From NCBI GenBank assembly GCA_028719885.1, contig JAQYLT010000066.1, positions 1 to 34,719 of the forward strand: a stretch of 34,719 nucleotides of DNA, given 5' to 3'. This document shows positions 15,001 through 20,752 of the stretch, one piece after another. The notes under the pieces are model-generated. The model searched no databases. It was given only the letters and a program-made list of their open reading frames with translations, and was not told the origin of the DNA. How positions within the stretch are numbered: position 1 is the stretch's first letter; every line of letters begins with the position of its first letter. Made by a program: the position numbers and the translations under genes. This DNA comes from Bacillota bacterium (GTDB lineage Bacteria > Bacillota > Clostridia > Oscillospirales > Oscillospiraceae).

Positions 15001-17487
15001 CTGAGCGGTCTTGACGGTCTGCTCCGACTGCGCCTCCTGAACCAGACGGCTGTATTCCTCCACGTTGATGCGGTTGGTGTCAAGCTTCTCCGCCCACGCG
15101 GAAGTGTAATCTCCGGAACGGATGTTCTGGGCGTTCAGCTCATTGGCAACCCGCTTACCATAGAGGCTTTCCGCAATGGCATTGCGCTCTGCGGAACTGA
15201 GCTTCATTCCTGCGGCCTGTTTTGCCAGGGCATCCGCAACGGTTTTCACGTCCTCGGTCTCTCCCAGCTCCGTCAGACGCTGACTGGCTGCCTGCCGGAT
15301 CGTTTCCATGTCCTGAGCATTGATGGCCTTTTCATTCTGCTGGGCCAGGTTGTAAAGCTGTCTGCCGGATACTTTTTTACCATTATCCAGCCTGTCCTGC
15401 ATTTTGTTCGCCAGTTTGTTGTCCGGATTAAGTTCCAGCGCTTCACTGACCAACGCCCCCGGGTCGCTTCCGTAAAGTTGACTTGCCTCCGCGTTATGAT
15501 ACTGGTAGTTCTGAATCGGCGCAGCCATAGCGCCCATGGCACCGCCGGAGATAGCGCCGCCGACGAAATCCCAGCCCATTTGAATGGCGATATCTTCCAG
15601 GGCTTTGATGGTAGCCTCTTTCTCGGTCAGGCCTTGCTCCATGTATTCCCGGATGGATGTCTGAATACCGGATTTCTTCGCCATCACAAGGGTATCCGCA
15701 ATGGTATTTGCCAAGGTGGTGTTAAATTCCTCGCTGCCCTCCACGAACGCCTGGGAAAGGATGGACTTCACAATGTGCTGCCCGTCTCCTTTCAGCAGGT
15801 TGTCCAGGGACACTTTCTCAAACAGCATTTCAAAAGCACCGTTGAGAATGCCCATGGTCAGTGCTTGACTGTCAGAGGCCCCCGCTTCCAGCGCGTCCAG
15901 CACACCCTGGCTGCCGGCACTGCCGCCCAGAAGAACCGTACCCGCACCACCAAGGGGAATGATAGCGGCAGAATCCGCCATGCTCATTCCAAGCTGGTAC
16001 ACGTCTCCCAGGCTCTTTCCGTTCAAAATCCGGCTGAGAACCGGATGTTCTTCCTCGTCAAGCTGAATTCGCCCAGTGGCATCCGCAATATTGTTTGACA
16101 CGGTTCCGCGGATTGTGGAAGATGCAACCGTAGGCAGCATAGCACCGCTGTTGTAGTCTATGGGTATATACTCCCCGGTAATGGCCCGTTTAGCGTTCTG
16201 CCCCGCAATGTCCACAAGGCCAATTCCACTCATGAGATTTGCCGGAACGCTGATAGCAGAAGCGAACACGGGATGTTCCGTAGCCAGCTTCTCTGCATTT
16301 TCCGCATACCCCTGCATTTTTCTCTCATTCAGAGTATAGGACAGATAATCCAGGTATTCCTCCGCTGCCTTCTTGCCCTGAGTGCTGTACAGATAGTTGT
16401 AGTTGGCAATCTCATCGTCGGTCATCAATTCATAACCGTTTTTCTCGAACATGGTTTCCTGCTTGGTATCCCGGCTAAAAATTGACGCATTCAGACGGAT
16501 TTCATCACGAAGCTCCGGACGGTTGATGTATTCATAGGTCAGATCATCGTAACCCATGCCGTACTGGCTCCACATTTTGCCTAATGCACTGCCAGATTCT
16601 GTGCTGACATACCCGGTGTTCCCGGAATAATCGGCATTGTCACTGAGAAAGCGGTATTTGTTCTGGTTCTCATACTCATAATTCTCAGCTTTCAGCGCCT
16701 CGATTTGGGATTTCATAGAGCTTGTGGAACCATACTTGGCGATCAAACCGTCATACCGTGCCTTGTCTGCCTCGCTCTCTCCGGACATATTCATCATGTC
16801 TGCCAAGTTTGTGATCTCGCTGATGTGGTCCTCCAGCTCCTGAATCTGGCTATTATTGGCCTCAATTCTCTTCTTGTAATCCGAGGAAGTCATAGCAGAC
16901 GGTGCATACTGGGAAAGCCACTGCTTTTCCTCTCCATCCTCCATATCTCCCAGGATGGATTCCAACTCATCGTAACTCTTCCCATCGTATTTTTTCTGAT
17001 ATCCCAGATAGCGCTGGGCGGTGTCATACTCATCCTCTGTCTTGAACTGGTTGTAGTAGCGCATATAGGAGCCATGCCAGTCCATGGCCTTGTCAATGTC
17101 GATTTGTGACTGGTTCAGGGATTGGACAATGTTGTCATATTCCGTTTTGGGGAGCAAATCGCTGTTCCCGTTGAGAAACGTCATAAGTTCTTCCGCCTGT
17201 TTCCGTAGGGATGAAGAAGAAGCACTCAACGCTCCGTACCGCTTTCCAGCATCCCGGTAGTTCATGGGAGTATTTGCATCGGAGGCAAACTTTTCATAAG
17301 CCGTTGTGAAGTTATCCATCATGGACGCGTACTTCGAATTGAAGTTCTCCTGGTACGCGTTTCTGTACTTCTCCCTGTAGCGCTGATACGCTCCGACTTT
17401 TTTGGTGTCCTGTTGACTTGGCTCTTTGCTCTGGGACGATTTCTGAAGAGCGTTCTGGTATTTCTTCTGGTATTCTTCGTATTTCAT
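3019..17487 (-). CDS. Giant polyvalent protein: zincin protease, N6-methylase-like, SNF2 helicase, BECR-like nuclease, LPD38-like
   Basis: 4822 residues; ATG at 17487 after a GGGGAGGG site. Residues 1-400 are helical and Gln/Tyr-rich. Gly-rich hydrophobic stretches lie at about 505-525 and 635-655. A zincin domain has HEFTH at 1095-1099 with likely third-ligand glutamates at 1147 or 1151 (REVIAES). A small domain with FRWHKQKQVWYG lies near 1313. Residues 1486-1607 are a disordered R/G/D/E/S linker that overlaps another gene. The methylase-like domain has EPSSGVGNF (from about 1774) and GNVPFG (1839-1844). The SNF2 helicase has GAGKT (2459), DEAH (2622), FATATP (2672) and QRDGRAFRQ (2968). 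A domain with IRHSLD (3341) followed by NIKDSYILMSVAK and INRYSNEL resembles BECR-fold nucleases of polyvalent proteins. Long helices follow, then a membrane-like segment at 4344-4363 before a DDDDYETF...DELMPFNKLP block, typical of LPD38. Helical repeats occupy 4512-4733. Methylase plus helicase in one large phage protein recalls P1 DarB, which is packaged, enters the host and protects DNA from restriction. Its place among tail genes supports packaging and ejection (inference). Whether the protease cuts this protein itself is unknown. Confidence 0.9.
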   Translation of the reverse strand: MKYEEYQKKYQNALQKSSQSKEPSQQDTKKVGAYQRYREKYRNAYQENFNSKYASMMDNFTTAYEKFASDANTPMNYRDAGKRYGALSASSSSLRKQAEELMTFLNGNSDLLPKTEYDNIVQSLNQSQIDIDKAMDWHGSYMRYYNQFKTEDEYDTAQRYLGYQKKYDGKSYDELESILGDMEDGEEKQWLSQYAPSAMTSSDYKKRIEANNSQIQELEDHISEITNLADMMNMSGESEADKARYDGLIAKYGSTSSMKSQIEALKAENYEYENQNKYRFLSDNADYSGNTGYVSTESGSALGKMWSQYGMGYDDLTYEYINRPELRDEIRLNASIFSRDTKQETMFEKNGYELMTDDEIANYNYLYSTQGKKAAEEYLDYLSYTLNERKMQGYAENAEKLATEHPVFASAISVPANLMSGIGLVDIAGQNAKRAITGEYIPIDYNSGAMLPTVASSTIRGTVSNNIADATGRIQLDEEEHPVLSRILNGKSLGDVYQLGMSMADSAAIIPLGGAGTVLLGGSAGSQGVLDALEAGASDSQALTMGILNGAFEMLFEKVSLDNLLKGDGQHIVKSILSQAFVEGSEEFNTTLANTIADTLVMAKKSGIQTSIREYMEQGLTEKEATIKALEDIAIQMGWDFVGGAISGGAMGAMAAPIQNYQYHNAEASQLYGSDPGALVSEALELNPDNKLANKMQDRLDNGKKVSGRQLYNLAQQNEKAINAQDMETIRQAASQRLTELGETEDVKTVADALAKQAAGMKLSSAERNAIAESLYGKRVANELNAQNIRSGDYTSAWAEKLDTNRINVEEYSRLVQEAQSEQTVKTAQVAQDGVKSEQQETAQEVQKPARMEQVEPVADSGATVSKTESVGKDTNVPTKAADKSSATAEKSSAVESTQEESTVSIEDASKKYGAQAVAMVHTYQAGQDVEKYDAAYGRAYEMGYSGVSLAYMKKIPSTAYLTDTQKELAWEAGKAASDMEAAEKAAAIGKLANGKTGWKKGAVRGDGVTVQDLNTTLNKTQGKAYKVLSTIAEATGIDIVLYRSELKDGKYQGAQGQYKPSEPGTLYIDLNAGVLREMNADELSKYTMLRTFSHEFTHFIENWNPVQYNEFRRVVFDTLDQRGENVEKLIAGKQKGGMSYDAASREVIAESMTDILPDANFVETLANEHKTIFQKLLDKLKEFLSDLKEYFSTIGSNRSREANALKEQVGDAVHYVENIVKMFDQVAVQAVENYQKTVATDEVIAESATTTTEDVQAETKTEVEEEVKPEPEVKTSEPYVSENGYTITDNAEFGSIEISFDGKPSETVRNALKENKFRWHKQKQVWYGKAGRETIIKALDNAYASHKEALEKAGEALRKSNEDMKAWRESITPKESTEETAQEVTAPAQNDAYTSLSEKLRKFNRVDTEHFVFRLFNKDGKWHGKVDAAETDVGRGIMVSNARGVHYTSEVFDTRQEAMDDILAVARNNKLLDESPVNIKEETQNGENEDNQRPVLEPEPDGQGTARLLDELQTEDVQGTGGQRESARPDSEGGREAERHGDRTDTAAGSGGSEGSSQSGDLRRDGGDRGRSGGRDGTGSVEQGDVGELRRNDESSERDAERGKLSQEEKQAKAKKLQDTVSQQVAQKSKEAPKGKNFVIGESLNLPSGEKARFKANVDAIRLIKQLETEGRYATAAEQEALSKYVGWGGLANAFGEMRYNQETRKREMVAKPGWEKEFAEFRQLVTDGIITEEEYSAMSASTKNAHYTSMEVIKAMYDGLEQLGFTGGRMLEPSSGVGNFVGGMPVSMSQNVKSWTMVELDRITGQIAKYLYPNADVRIQGFETANIPDNYMDVAIGNVPFGNYGVVDRSYPKRITKAIHNYFFAKTLDKVRPGGLVMFITSSFTMNGQDTSIRQYIMDRADLLGAIRLPNTAFSGNAGTEVVTDILVLKKRAPGTEYGGEAFLQAPYRNIGGTWQGANVNEYFDNHPEMVLGTAELSRGMYGANSLTYSPLTDKGTLGDQIREAFQHITGKMDYKTQISQEKANFAVERAGKKTKEGGLEVKDGKVFRNENGNLSEVSSDKAMAERVSGLLGIRDAYRQLVNYLQQGQDAKYIKAARKELNKAYDDFVKKYGPINSPKNKSAIAEDPDSYSLLSLENYDAKKKTATKADIFTKDTISPNKTVTHVDDIASGVIVSINRTGGIDTGLIAKLTGKTQESVTRELIDSRMAFKTKDGSLETPETYLSGNVRAKLREAEALAPMDKDFQNNVEELRRVIPKDIPFNDIFVAVGTPWIPNNVYADFIAETLGGYNNENSYRGPDVTVGRTNSGEFKIVVNNKVLSGRYQNTQKWGTKRRTFLDLMTALMSNGSLTVNDYIEDGNGRKKAVVNKVETAAAQAKAEEISKEFQEWLWKDETRRTELASLYNETFNALVPPKYSGKNLTVNGLNAEFSLREHQANAVQRIISSGGNTLLAHKVGAGKTLEMAAAAMKLRELGIVKKPMFVVPKSLVAQWGVEFKRYFPAAKLLVADEKSFTKGNRKTFSNRIANGDYDAVIVSYEQFEKIPMSAAYKQEFYQQQIDEILDAIAEEKAESQSGKGITVKEMEKKKAQLEKKQAELTKKPKDEDNIDFDLLGIDSLFVDEAHNFKNLQYVTRMNNISGLGNTNGSQRAFDLYTKVRYLQGLNGGRGIVFATATPVMNSMAEMYIMQKYLQSDMLEQLGLKTFDAWAKQFGEVVNSVEIKPSGQGFRVKQTFSNFRNLNELQLLFRSFSDVLTDVPGLKIPKMKGGKVNTVVCEPGQFQKDYMAELEKRADNVKNVDPSVDNMLKITSDGRKVSYTQRMIDPTLPYEPGCKIYRCCENVLAEYKQSNSIKGTQIIFCDMATPKGRSSTATNTEISDDTDLDTSSAQLYDDMKAYLVKKGIPAKEIAFIHDADTDEKKKQLFADVNDGKVRVLIGSTGKMGVGMNAQKRIVAIHHLDAPWRPGDVEQRDGRAFRQKNMNEEVSKYTYVTEGSFDARLWDILDRKQHFIEQIMNGEDIGRSAEDTGDVTLSAAEVKALASGNPMIMEQVQLSNDLTKLNDLKKAHNSSIVAAKAKLLSDEQRISTLERNIANCKADIKARVDTYSDGKFSMRVGNQTFTEKKDAGIALSTAIVAKAKQGEFVTVGKFAGFDLRVIKQGTEYTGHITGKQGYKFNVYTENTTYMVNHIISIVEGLENRLHGWTNSLAETIADRDAQEKMIAEPFAKQAELDQKLARYNEVMAILNPKEEQVIGDNDSIQEQSRDYLEDEQKKYSYAWFSAKPDMVITTVDDTSTYQSKDDRKRIIDNAVANAKNAGTVNSAGNAVIHVADNGADVIVSKTGIRHSLDRRASVVGPVAEHVGEILKNAIQVNELNPRSDNIKDSYILMSVAKNKKNEPYIVSFVINRYSNELVDMDVMYSVNAKTEPAGSLSPSITAQSTGYFTGSTINIANYLDFVNQYFPDVLPEDVLKHYGHDSRPEGTLGSDALYQERSEALTDRDILEMAAENVQLQAADMTEGERDALRIFQDRLGNLRYLQQQRKEQGRLYKEQQFGPNVDRKAAEQTHERMKILDAQIQRASDAVLDVQEKPVLRRVLQNARTIVEQAQREKDDQKFQRWLDRRDNAAAIKKYRERIRTDVNDLTGWILKPDNKSVVNHVPEALKNAVVPFLTSIDFMSKRQLRGGDATVADKAFLDQLNKLKKVMNSIGGFDLNDAYEGYADLPPDFMQNLDSFIQSAQELLKSSDGEFIINKMTAAELKSLSKVVRNLKQFIKQMNRFHNNAMFQHVYDAGDNSIDFLSQMKPAENTGGVSNFLFWQQMRPAYAFERFGDGGKAVYDELRRGQAKLAFNTQEILEFSEKAYKTEEVKAWEKQVKTIDLGPAGVVKMKVSQIMSLYELSKREQAMGHILGEGIRVATFKDKNGKKISDPGHTLTPVELNQILSELTPRQREVADKLQQFMQSKGGEWGNYVSMARFGERQFGEEHYFPINSDGRYLQVDADEKPGAASLYALLNMGFTKQVQEKAKNRIVVYSIFDVFSNHMASMAQYNAMALPLVDTLKWFNYQQVDIHEDGTKTRLGSVRDQMDRVYGTPVESRPGSGKRGYAQNFVINIIKAFNGTEAQGSPMDERGMKPLHKYNRAQVAYNFRVVIQQPMAITRAADIIDYASIIRGMKLSPAAIQKNIQEMQKYSGIAAWKSLGFYDVNISRGLTQLIKHDESRMDKFIDVGMKGAETADTLTWAAMWSACKEEVIRKQHLTPKNEGFYEAVTKLFEDVIYKTQVVDSVLTKNEFMRDKGFWARAVGSFMSEPTTTASMLLNRIDEMNRDRQRGLSFQRVWQKNGKRFVRTVYVYAVGAVILAAVQAVADAMRDDDDYETFLEKWLEAFKGNALDELMPFNKLPIVSDVYELGKSLLDILTDLDVYGNPPSSVIMQWYDSLVKGVEIIYDKISGEDTNYTWYGGAYKLLQAVSGMVGVPGAAIVREAVTAWNNTVGAMAPSLKVKSYDPGEKNNIRYAYQDGYLTAEEATAELLNKGLVDTEDEAYFTIQGWDDPDGSYSRFDAVYDAVRNGGDFDAAMDELTNHGYTDKDVLSNVKGQIGTWYRDGEITKQQAVQMMGKYLGMDSDDITATVNKWSSKVVTGIAFEDIKDSYLNSEITEKRAVDMYVLYGGYTQEKATETVKKWKYEKETGVAYDDMKDAFMDGELSEREAVSARVEYGGVSQEDAEDTVAKWKYEKETGVEGAGTGEAKDYYEFAKPNGISADTYHSYYEQKSGIHADVDADGKAISGSKKEKILRIIDALPLSSAQKDALYFAEGWAESRLYEAPWH
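3289..3953 (-). repeat. C-terminal helical repeats of the giant protein (about residues 4512-4733)
   Basis: Four to five units of roughly 40-50 residues share the pattern (K/R)D(A/S)(F/Y)-x(2)-GE(I/L)(S/T)-x(2)-(E/Q)AV...YGG-x(2)-QE-x-A-x(2)-TV-x-KWKYEKETG. The last two are the most alike: a 26-base identical stretch occurs at 3290-3315 and 3437-3462, spaced 147 bases (49 codons), and encodes KWKYEKETG. Each unit probably folds as a helical hairpin. The period is a whole number of codons, so the repeat is kept at protein level. Confidence 0.75.
12669..13031 (-). CDS. Nested gene in another frame inside the giant gene; 120-residue helical protein
   Basis: An ATG at 13031 preceded at nine bases by AAAGGAGG, a near-perfect ribosome binding site, opens a 120-residue frame lying entirely within the giant gene, shifted by one base. 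The product looks like a real soluble protein: a helical N-terminus (RITKDQYWSLNPMAKELHDY), then FKPKMYKELADSGNLLDLIQ, a central helix ending GLAGAKEVARAEIYDE, an acidic Glu/Thr tract (about residues 81-95), and a last helix rich in Trp and Met (WNREMWENYVEMMNLLNGMR). In the same stretch the giant protein is low-complexity R/G/D/E/S sequence, as expected where its frame is not the constrained one. By pattern it recalls the small TnpV-like proteins of clostridial mobile elements, from memory and only weakly. Function unknown; it may act with the methylase-helicase part. Confidence 0.75.
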   Translation of the reverse strand: MAKMRITKDQYWSLNPMAKELHDYWMNFKPKMYKELADSGNLLDLIQREGERLNDMVIELTPQLGLAGAKEVARAEIYDETEETEEDPEEETEQDRWNREMWENYVEMMNLLNGMRNEES

Positions 17488-17505
17488 TGGAATCCCTCCC
17501 CGGTT

Positions 17506-18798
17506 TTATTCCATTCCGAAATGCTGCAAGACATAGCGGATCTCCCCTTCGCTCAGATCTGAGTGGTTGATCCGGTCAATGACCATTGCGTTATATTCCT
17601 TCCCCGTGATACCTCGGCTCCTAGCCTGTTCCTTAGTCATCAGGCCGTTAATAAGTTTGTCGGCGGCAGCGGACTGAACAGGATCTGGAAGTATGTCCAC
17701 GTCTCCGAATGTATCGTCAGTTGTTTCTTTGCTGGACAATTTTCTCCCGTCAGAGGAAGATGCGCTGCTGGCTGTGCTCTGCTGTCTGTAGTAATCTGCG
17801 TAGGACTTTGCCTGGCTGTCGCTCATGCCGGCTGCTTTCAGTTCCTCTTCTGTCGGAGTATAGCCGGTGGAGGTAATCAGGCTCACCAGTTTTTCGTAGG
17901 CATCCTGTTGCTTCTGGTAGGCCGTGTTCTCCGCGTCCACACCCATCTGATAGGCGTTATACCAGTTGTTGTAGCCCTGATCGTAGGCATCATCCGCAAG
18001 CTGCTTCTGATAGCTCAGATTCTGCCAATACTGATTCAGGGCATCCTGATACCGGCTGTATTCGGTATCCGCCATGTCACCCAGCATGGAATACTGGTTC
18101 AGCAGGTTCTGCCCCTCCTGGTTGTACTGGTCCAGGGCCATGCCGTACAGCTCTGGGATGACATCATTGAGCTGCTGGAGATATCCCTGGTATGCCTGCT
18201 GTCCAACGCTCTGGGCGTAGGAATTTCCATACCCACCGGTCATGGCCTGGGCCTGCCCCATGGTGTCCATCATGGCGAGCTTCCCCTGTTGGGTATACTG
18301 GTCCCGGTATTGCTGATACAGGGCATCCGCGTTCAGATCATACCGGAACTTGTCCCGGTTCACAATCTGATCGTACAGATCCTGAAGCTGCTGATCGTAG
18401 GTGGCCTGATAGGTGGGCATCTGGCTCTGTGCCTGCTGAAGGGCCGCCAGGGCGTTCTGATACGCCTGATCGGAAGCCGGGTCGTACTGGTATTGGCTGT
18501 AATCCGGCGCCGCCTGCGCGGCCTGGGAGTTGTTCTGTGTATTGTTCTGCGCGTTCTGTACGCCGGAGGATGATGCCGTCTGGGCACCATATAGTTTCCC
18601 CTGGGTCTGATCTCCGGCGATGCCGTCCACAGCAAGGCCGTTGTCCTGCTGATATTTGCGGACTGCAGCTTCCGTTGCGGAGCCGTAGATGCCATCCGCG
18701 CCGGTACTTCCCACATCGTACCCGGCATCGATCAAAGACTGCTGCATTTTCTTGACATCGGAGCCGGAGCTGCCTTTTTTCAGCGTTGTGTTTGCCAT
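17506..18798 (-). CDS. Peptidoglycan-binding, Gln/Tyr-rich virion protein (ejection-protein candidate)
   Basis: 430 residues; ATG at 18798 after AAGGGGGAT. Residues 5-70 form a PG_binding_1 domain (LKKGSSGSDVKKMQQSLIDA ... DGIYGSATEAAVRKYQ ... LAVDGIAGDQT), a three-helix fold that binds cell-wall peptidoglycan. A Gln/Asn/Ala linker leads to residues 110-330, a long helical region unusually rich in Gln, Tyr and Asp, with many DQY/NQY/AYQ steps and no hydrophobic membrane segment. The end (residues 350-430) is a small helical domain with a conserved look (ADKLINGLMTKEQARSRGIT). It sits 18 bases upstream of the giant gene, whose N-terminus has a similar Gln/Tyr-rich helical character. In short-tailed phages this position is held by internal virion proteins that enter the cell with the DNA. 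The binding domain would suit passage through the wall. No lytic catalytic motif was seen. Confidence 0.75.
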   Translation of the reverse strand: MANTTLKKGSSGSDVKKMQQSLIDAGYDVGSTGADGIYGSATEAAVRKYQQDNGLAVDGIAGDQTQGKLYGAQTASSSGVQNAQNNTQNNSQAAQAAPDYSQYQYDPASDQAYQNALAALQQAQSQMPTYQATYDQQLQDLYDQIVNRDKFRYDLNADALYQQYRDQYTQQGKLAMMDTMGQAQAMTGGYGNSYAQSVGQQAYQGYLQQLNDVIPELYGMALDQYNQEGQNLLNQYSMLGDMADTEYSRYQDALNQYWQNLSYQKQLADDAYDQGYNNWYNAYQMGVDAENTAYQKQQDAYEKLVSLITSTGYTPTEEELKAAGMSDSQAKSYADYYRQQSTASSASSSDGRKLSSKETTDDTFGDVDILPDPVQSAAADKLINGLMTKEQARSRGITGKEYNAMVIDRINHSDLSEGEIRYVLQHFGME

Positions 18799-18816
18799 GT
18801 TTTATCCCCCTTGTTG

Positions 18817-20736
18817 TTATTTCCATTCGCCATGAACGGTCAGGCGAACTTCAATTTCGTCTGTCGTGCTGAATATCTTGTCACTCATAAGCTGCAGGGT
18901 AATTGCACTGCTTCCGGATATTCCACAATTTGCAATCCAATAATGCCCCGCCATGCTTCCAGCTACATAGGCACTGCTGATGGTGAACGGAACTGCAATT
19001 TCCATACTGTTTGTCAGATATAAAATTTCGTTCTTTGCCGACTCCGCCGGTGTCAAAGAAAAAGTTCCGAACATTACATAGGTTCCATCGCTCCACTTTT
19101 TATAAGTCCAGCCTCCGCTGGTGCCAGACTCAGCTACATAGGCAGCCGGTTCATCTGCATTTTCAGCCGTCTCGTCTGCATTTGCAGCGAACGTAGCCAC
19201 ATTTGTAGCCCGAGAAGCAAGACTTGCAGTAGAATCCGTTATGAATTCCCCACGAATCCGAACCTTGATATCTTCCGCAATGTCGATACAATTTTCTTCT
19301 TCGATGTACTTTCCAAATGCCAGAGAACGCTTCCGCACATCGCGGTGCATATACACCTTTTCCGTTGGAACAGAAATGGTAGTTATGCTGCACTCGCCAA
19401 CATCGTCAATAGACTGAACCTGTACCAGGTAACTGCTGTCTACCGCCAGCACACCGCCCAACAACGCGCCTGTTATGATTTCATCGCTGCTGAGAGATTC
19501 CCCCGGCAAGATCGTTTCCCAAGAGCTATAGGAAGCAGCGCTTGCCAACTTATAACGGTACTGGATCTTGCAGAAATTGTACTGCTTCCCGCCGGATGCC
19601 ACTGAGCTGTAGCTACGTTTTGCCTTAACCTTCAGGTATGTTCCGCTGTCAATCAGATTCCCATCGCTGTCACACCGGCCTGCAACCACATTGTTTTCCC
19701 CGGATACCGCCAGGATTTTTGGATTTGCATATCCGATAACCGGTATGGTCAATGTGATGCTTCCGGTATATCCACGGGAATCCTTGGCATAGCCGTATAC
19801 ATCGATGTTTCCGTATCCGGCAAGGTAGCCGGATGTGTAACTATCGCCGGAATCGTAGCTCGCGCCTTCAACCTTGATGCTGTATGTTTTAATGGTGGCC
19901 CCATACTTTCCGGAGCCTCCCATTGTCGCCTTGACCTTGGTCTTGCCCTGGATGTACAGGCCATCAAAAGCTGCCGCCAGGGAGCTGACCGGCGCAAGGG
20001 TCATGGAAACGATTGGCTTTGTGTCGCTGCTGTCCGGAACCGTCACCGTAAAGCTTGCTGTACTTGCGCCACCCACCTGCTTGGTTCCGTCGCTGTCGGA
20101 ATAGGTATACAGCTTCACCGTCATGGTTCCGGTTGAGGCATTGGGAATCTGCTCTGCCGCTTCTATGGGAATGGGATATCCTGTGTAGGTGTAGGCCGAT
20201 GTGGTATTTGGATGAATCGCATCCGTCTTATAGCTCCAATTTCCCATGGAGAATTCCAGCTTGTAACGGAATGACGTGGATTTCGGTTCCCACTTCACAG
20301 AGCATTTATTCCCAAGCGTCACATCGGAAGCAGAGGAAATGGTAGAAGCTCTTGCAATCGTCGGAAGATCCCATTCCCCACTTCCGCTGCAGTTGGCCGC
20401 ATGGACATAAATACCGGCTTCAACATATACTTTGAAGGACCGTTTGCCATCAGAATTATGGGTAATGACCTTTTTGCCGCTTGCGACGACATCATCTGGA
20501 TAAACGTTCAGGTGATACGTACTCGGCTTGTCATAAACCACATCGCCGTCAATCTCAACGTGGAAGTCACTGCACACCGGGTTGTACTTATATGTACCAG
20601 CGCCAAACAGCTTCCATGAAATGGTTGTTGTATTGTCTTGGATAGATTGAGAAGAAACTTCCCAGCTAAAAGTTAAATATCTGGTTCCACTGGAAAAAGT
20701 GTACGCAGATGTATTAAAACTGCCGCTTGATGCCAT
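18817..20736 (-). CDS. DUF859-type phage tail/appendage protein
   Basis: 639 residues; ATG at 20736 follows AAGGAGAAG and lies 16 bases after the previous stop. The N-terminus (MASSGSFNTSAYTFSS ... RYLTFSWEVSSQSIQDNTT) and the segment SHNSDGKRSF/VEAGIYVHAANCSGSGEWDLPTIARAS agree with the DUF859 family (N-terminal halves of Streptococcus and other Firmicutes phage structural proteins); here the first of these blocks reads THNSDGKRSF. The body is beta-rich with immunoglobulin-like repeats (residues 125-240 and 240-330), many Ser, Thr and Gly and few charged residues. The last 160 residues, after MHRDVRKRSLAFGKYIEEEN, form a separate module ending in a beta-rich domain (TYVMFGTFSLTPAE ... EVRLTVHGEWK) like the tips of phage fibres. 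It is probably a tail appendage that contacts the cell; the receptor is unknown. Confidence 0.8.
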   Translation of the reverse strand: MASSGSFNTSAYTFSSGTRYLTFSWEVSSQSIQDNTTTISWKLFGAGTYKYNPVCSDFHVEIDGDVVYDKPSTYHLNVYPDDVVASGKKVITHNSDGKRSFKVYVEAGIYVHAANCSGSGEWDLPTIARASTISSASDVTLGNKCSVKWEPKSTSFRYKLEFSMGNWSYKTDAIHPNTTSAYTYTGYPIPIEAAEQIPNASTGTMTVKLYTYSDSDGTKQVGGASTASFTVTVPDSSDTKPIVSMTLAPVSSLAAAFDGLYIQGKTKVKATMGGSGKYGATIKTYSIKVEGASYDSGDSYTSGYLAGYGNIDVYGYAKDSRGYTGSITLTIPVIGYANPKILAVSGENNVVAGRCDSDGNLIDSGTYLKVKAKRSYSSVASGGKQYNFCKIQYRYKLASAASYSSWETILPGESLSSDEIITGALLGGVLAVDSSYLVQVQSIDDVGECSITTISVPTEKVYMHRDVRKRSLAFGKYIEEENCIDIAEDIKVRIRGEFITDSTASLASRATNVATFAANADETAENADEPAAYVAESGTSGGWTYKKWSDGTYVMFGTFSLTPAESAKNEILYLTNSMEIAVPFTISSAYVAGSMAGHYWIANCGISGSSAITLQLMSDKIFSTTDEIEVRLTVHGEWK

Positions 20737-20752
20737 CGCCTTCTTCTCCTTC

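Noticed and set aside
18338..18826. Arg-rich minus-strand frames overlapping the peptidoglycan-binding gene
   Set aside because: Shifted-frame shadows of the Gln/Tyr-rich codons; no motif and no ribosome binding site.
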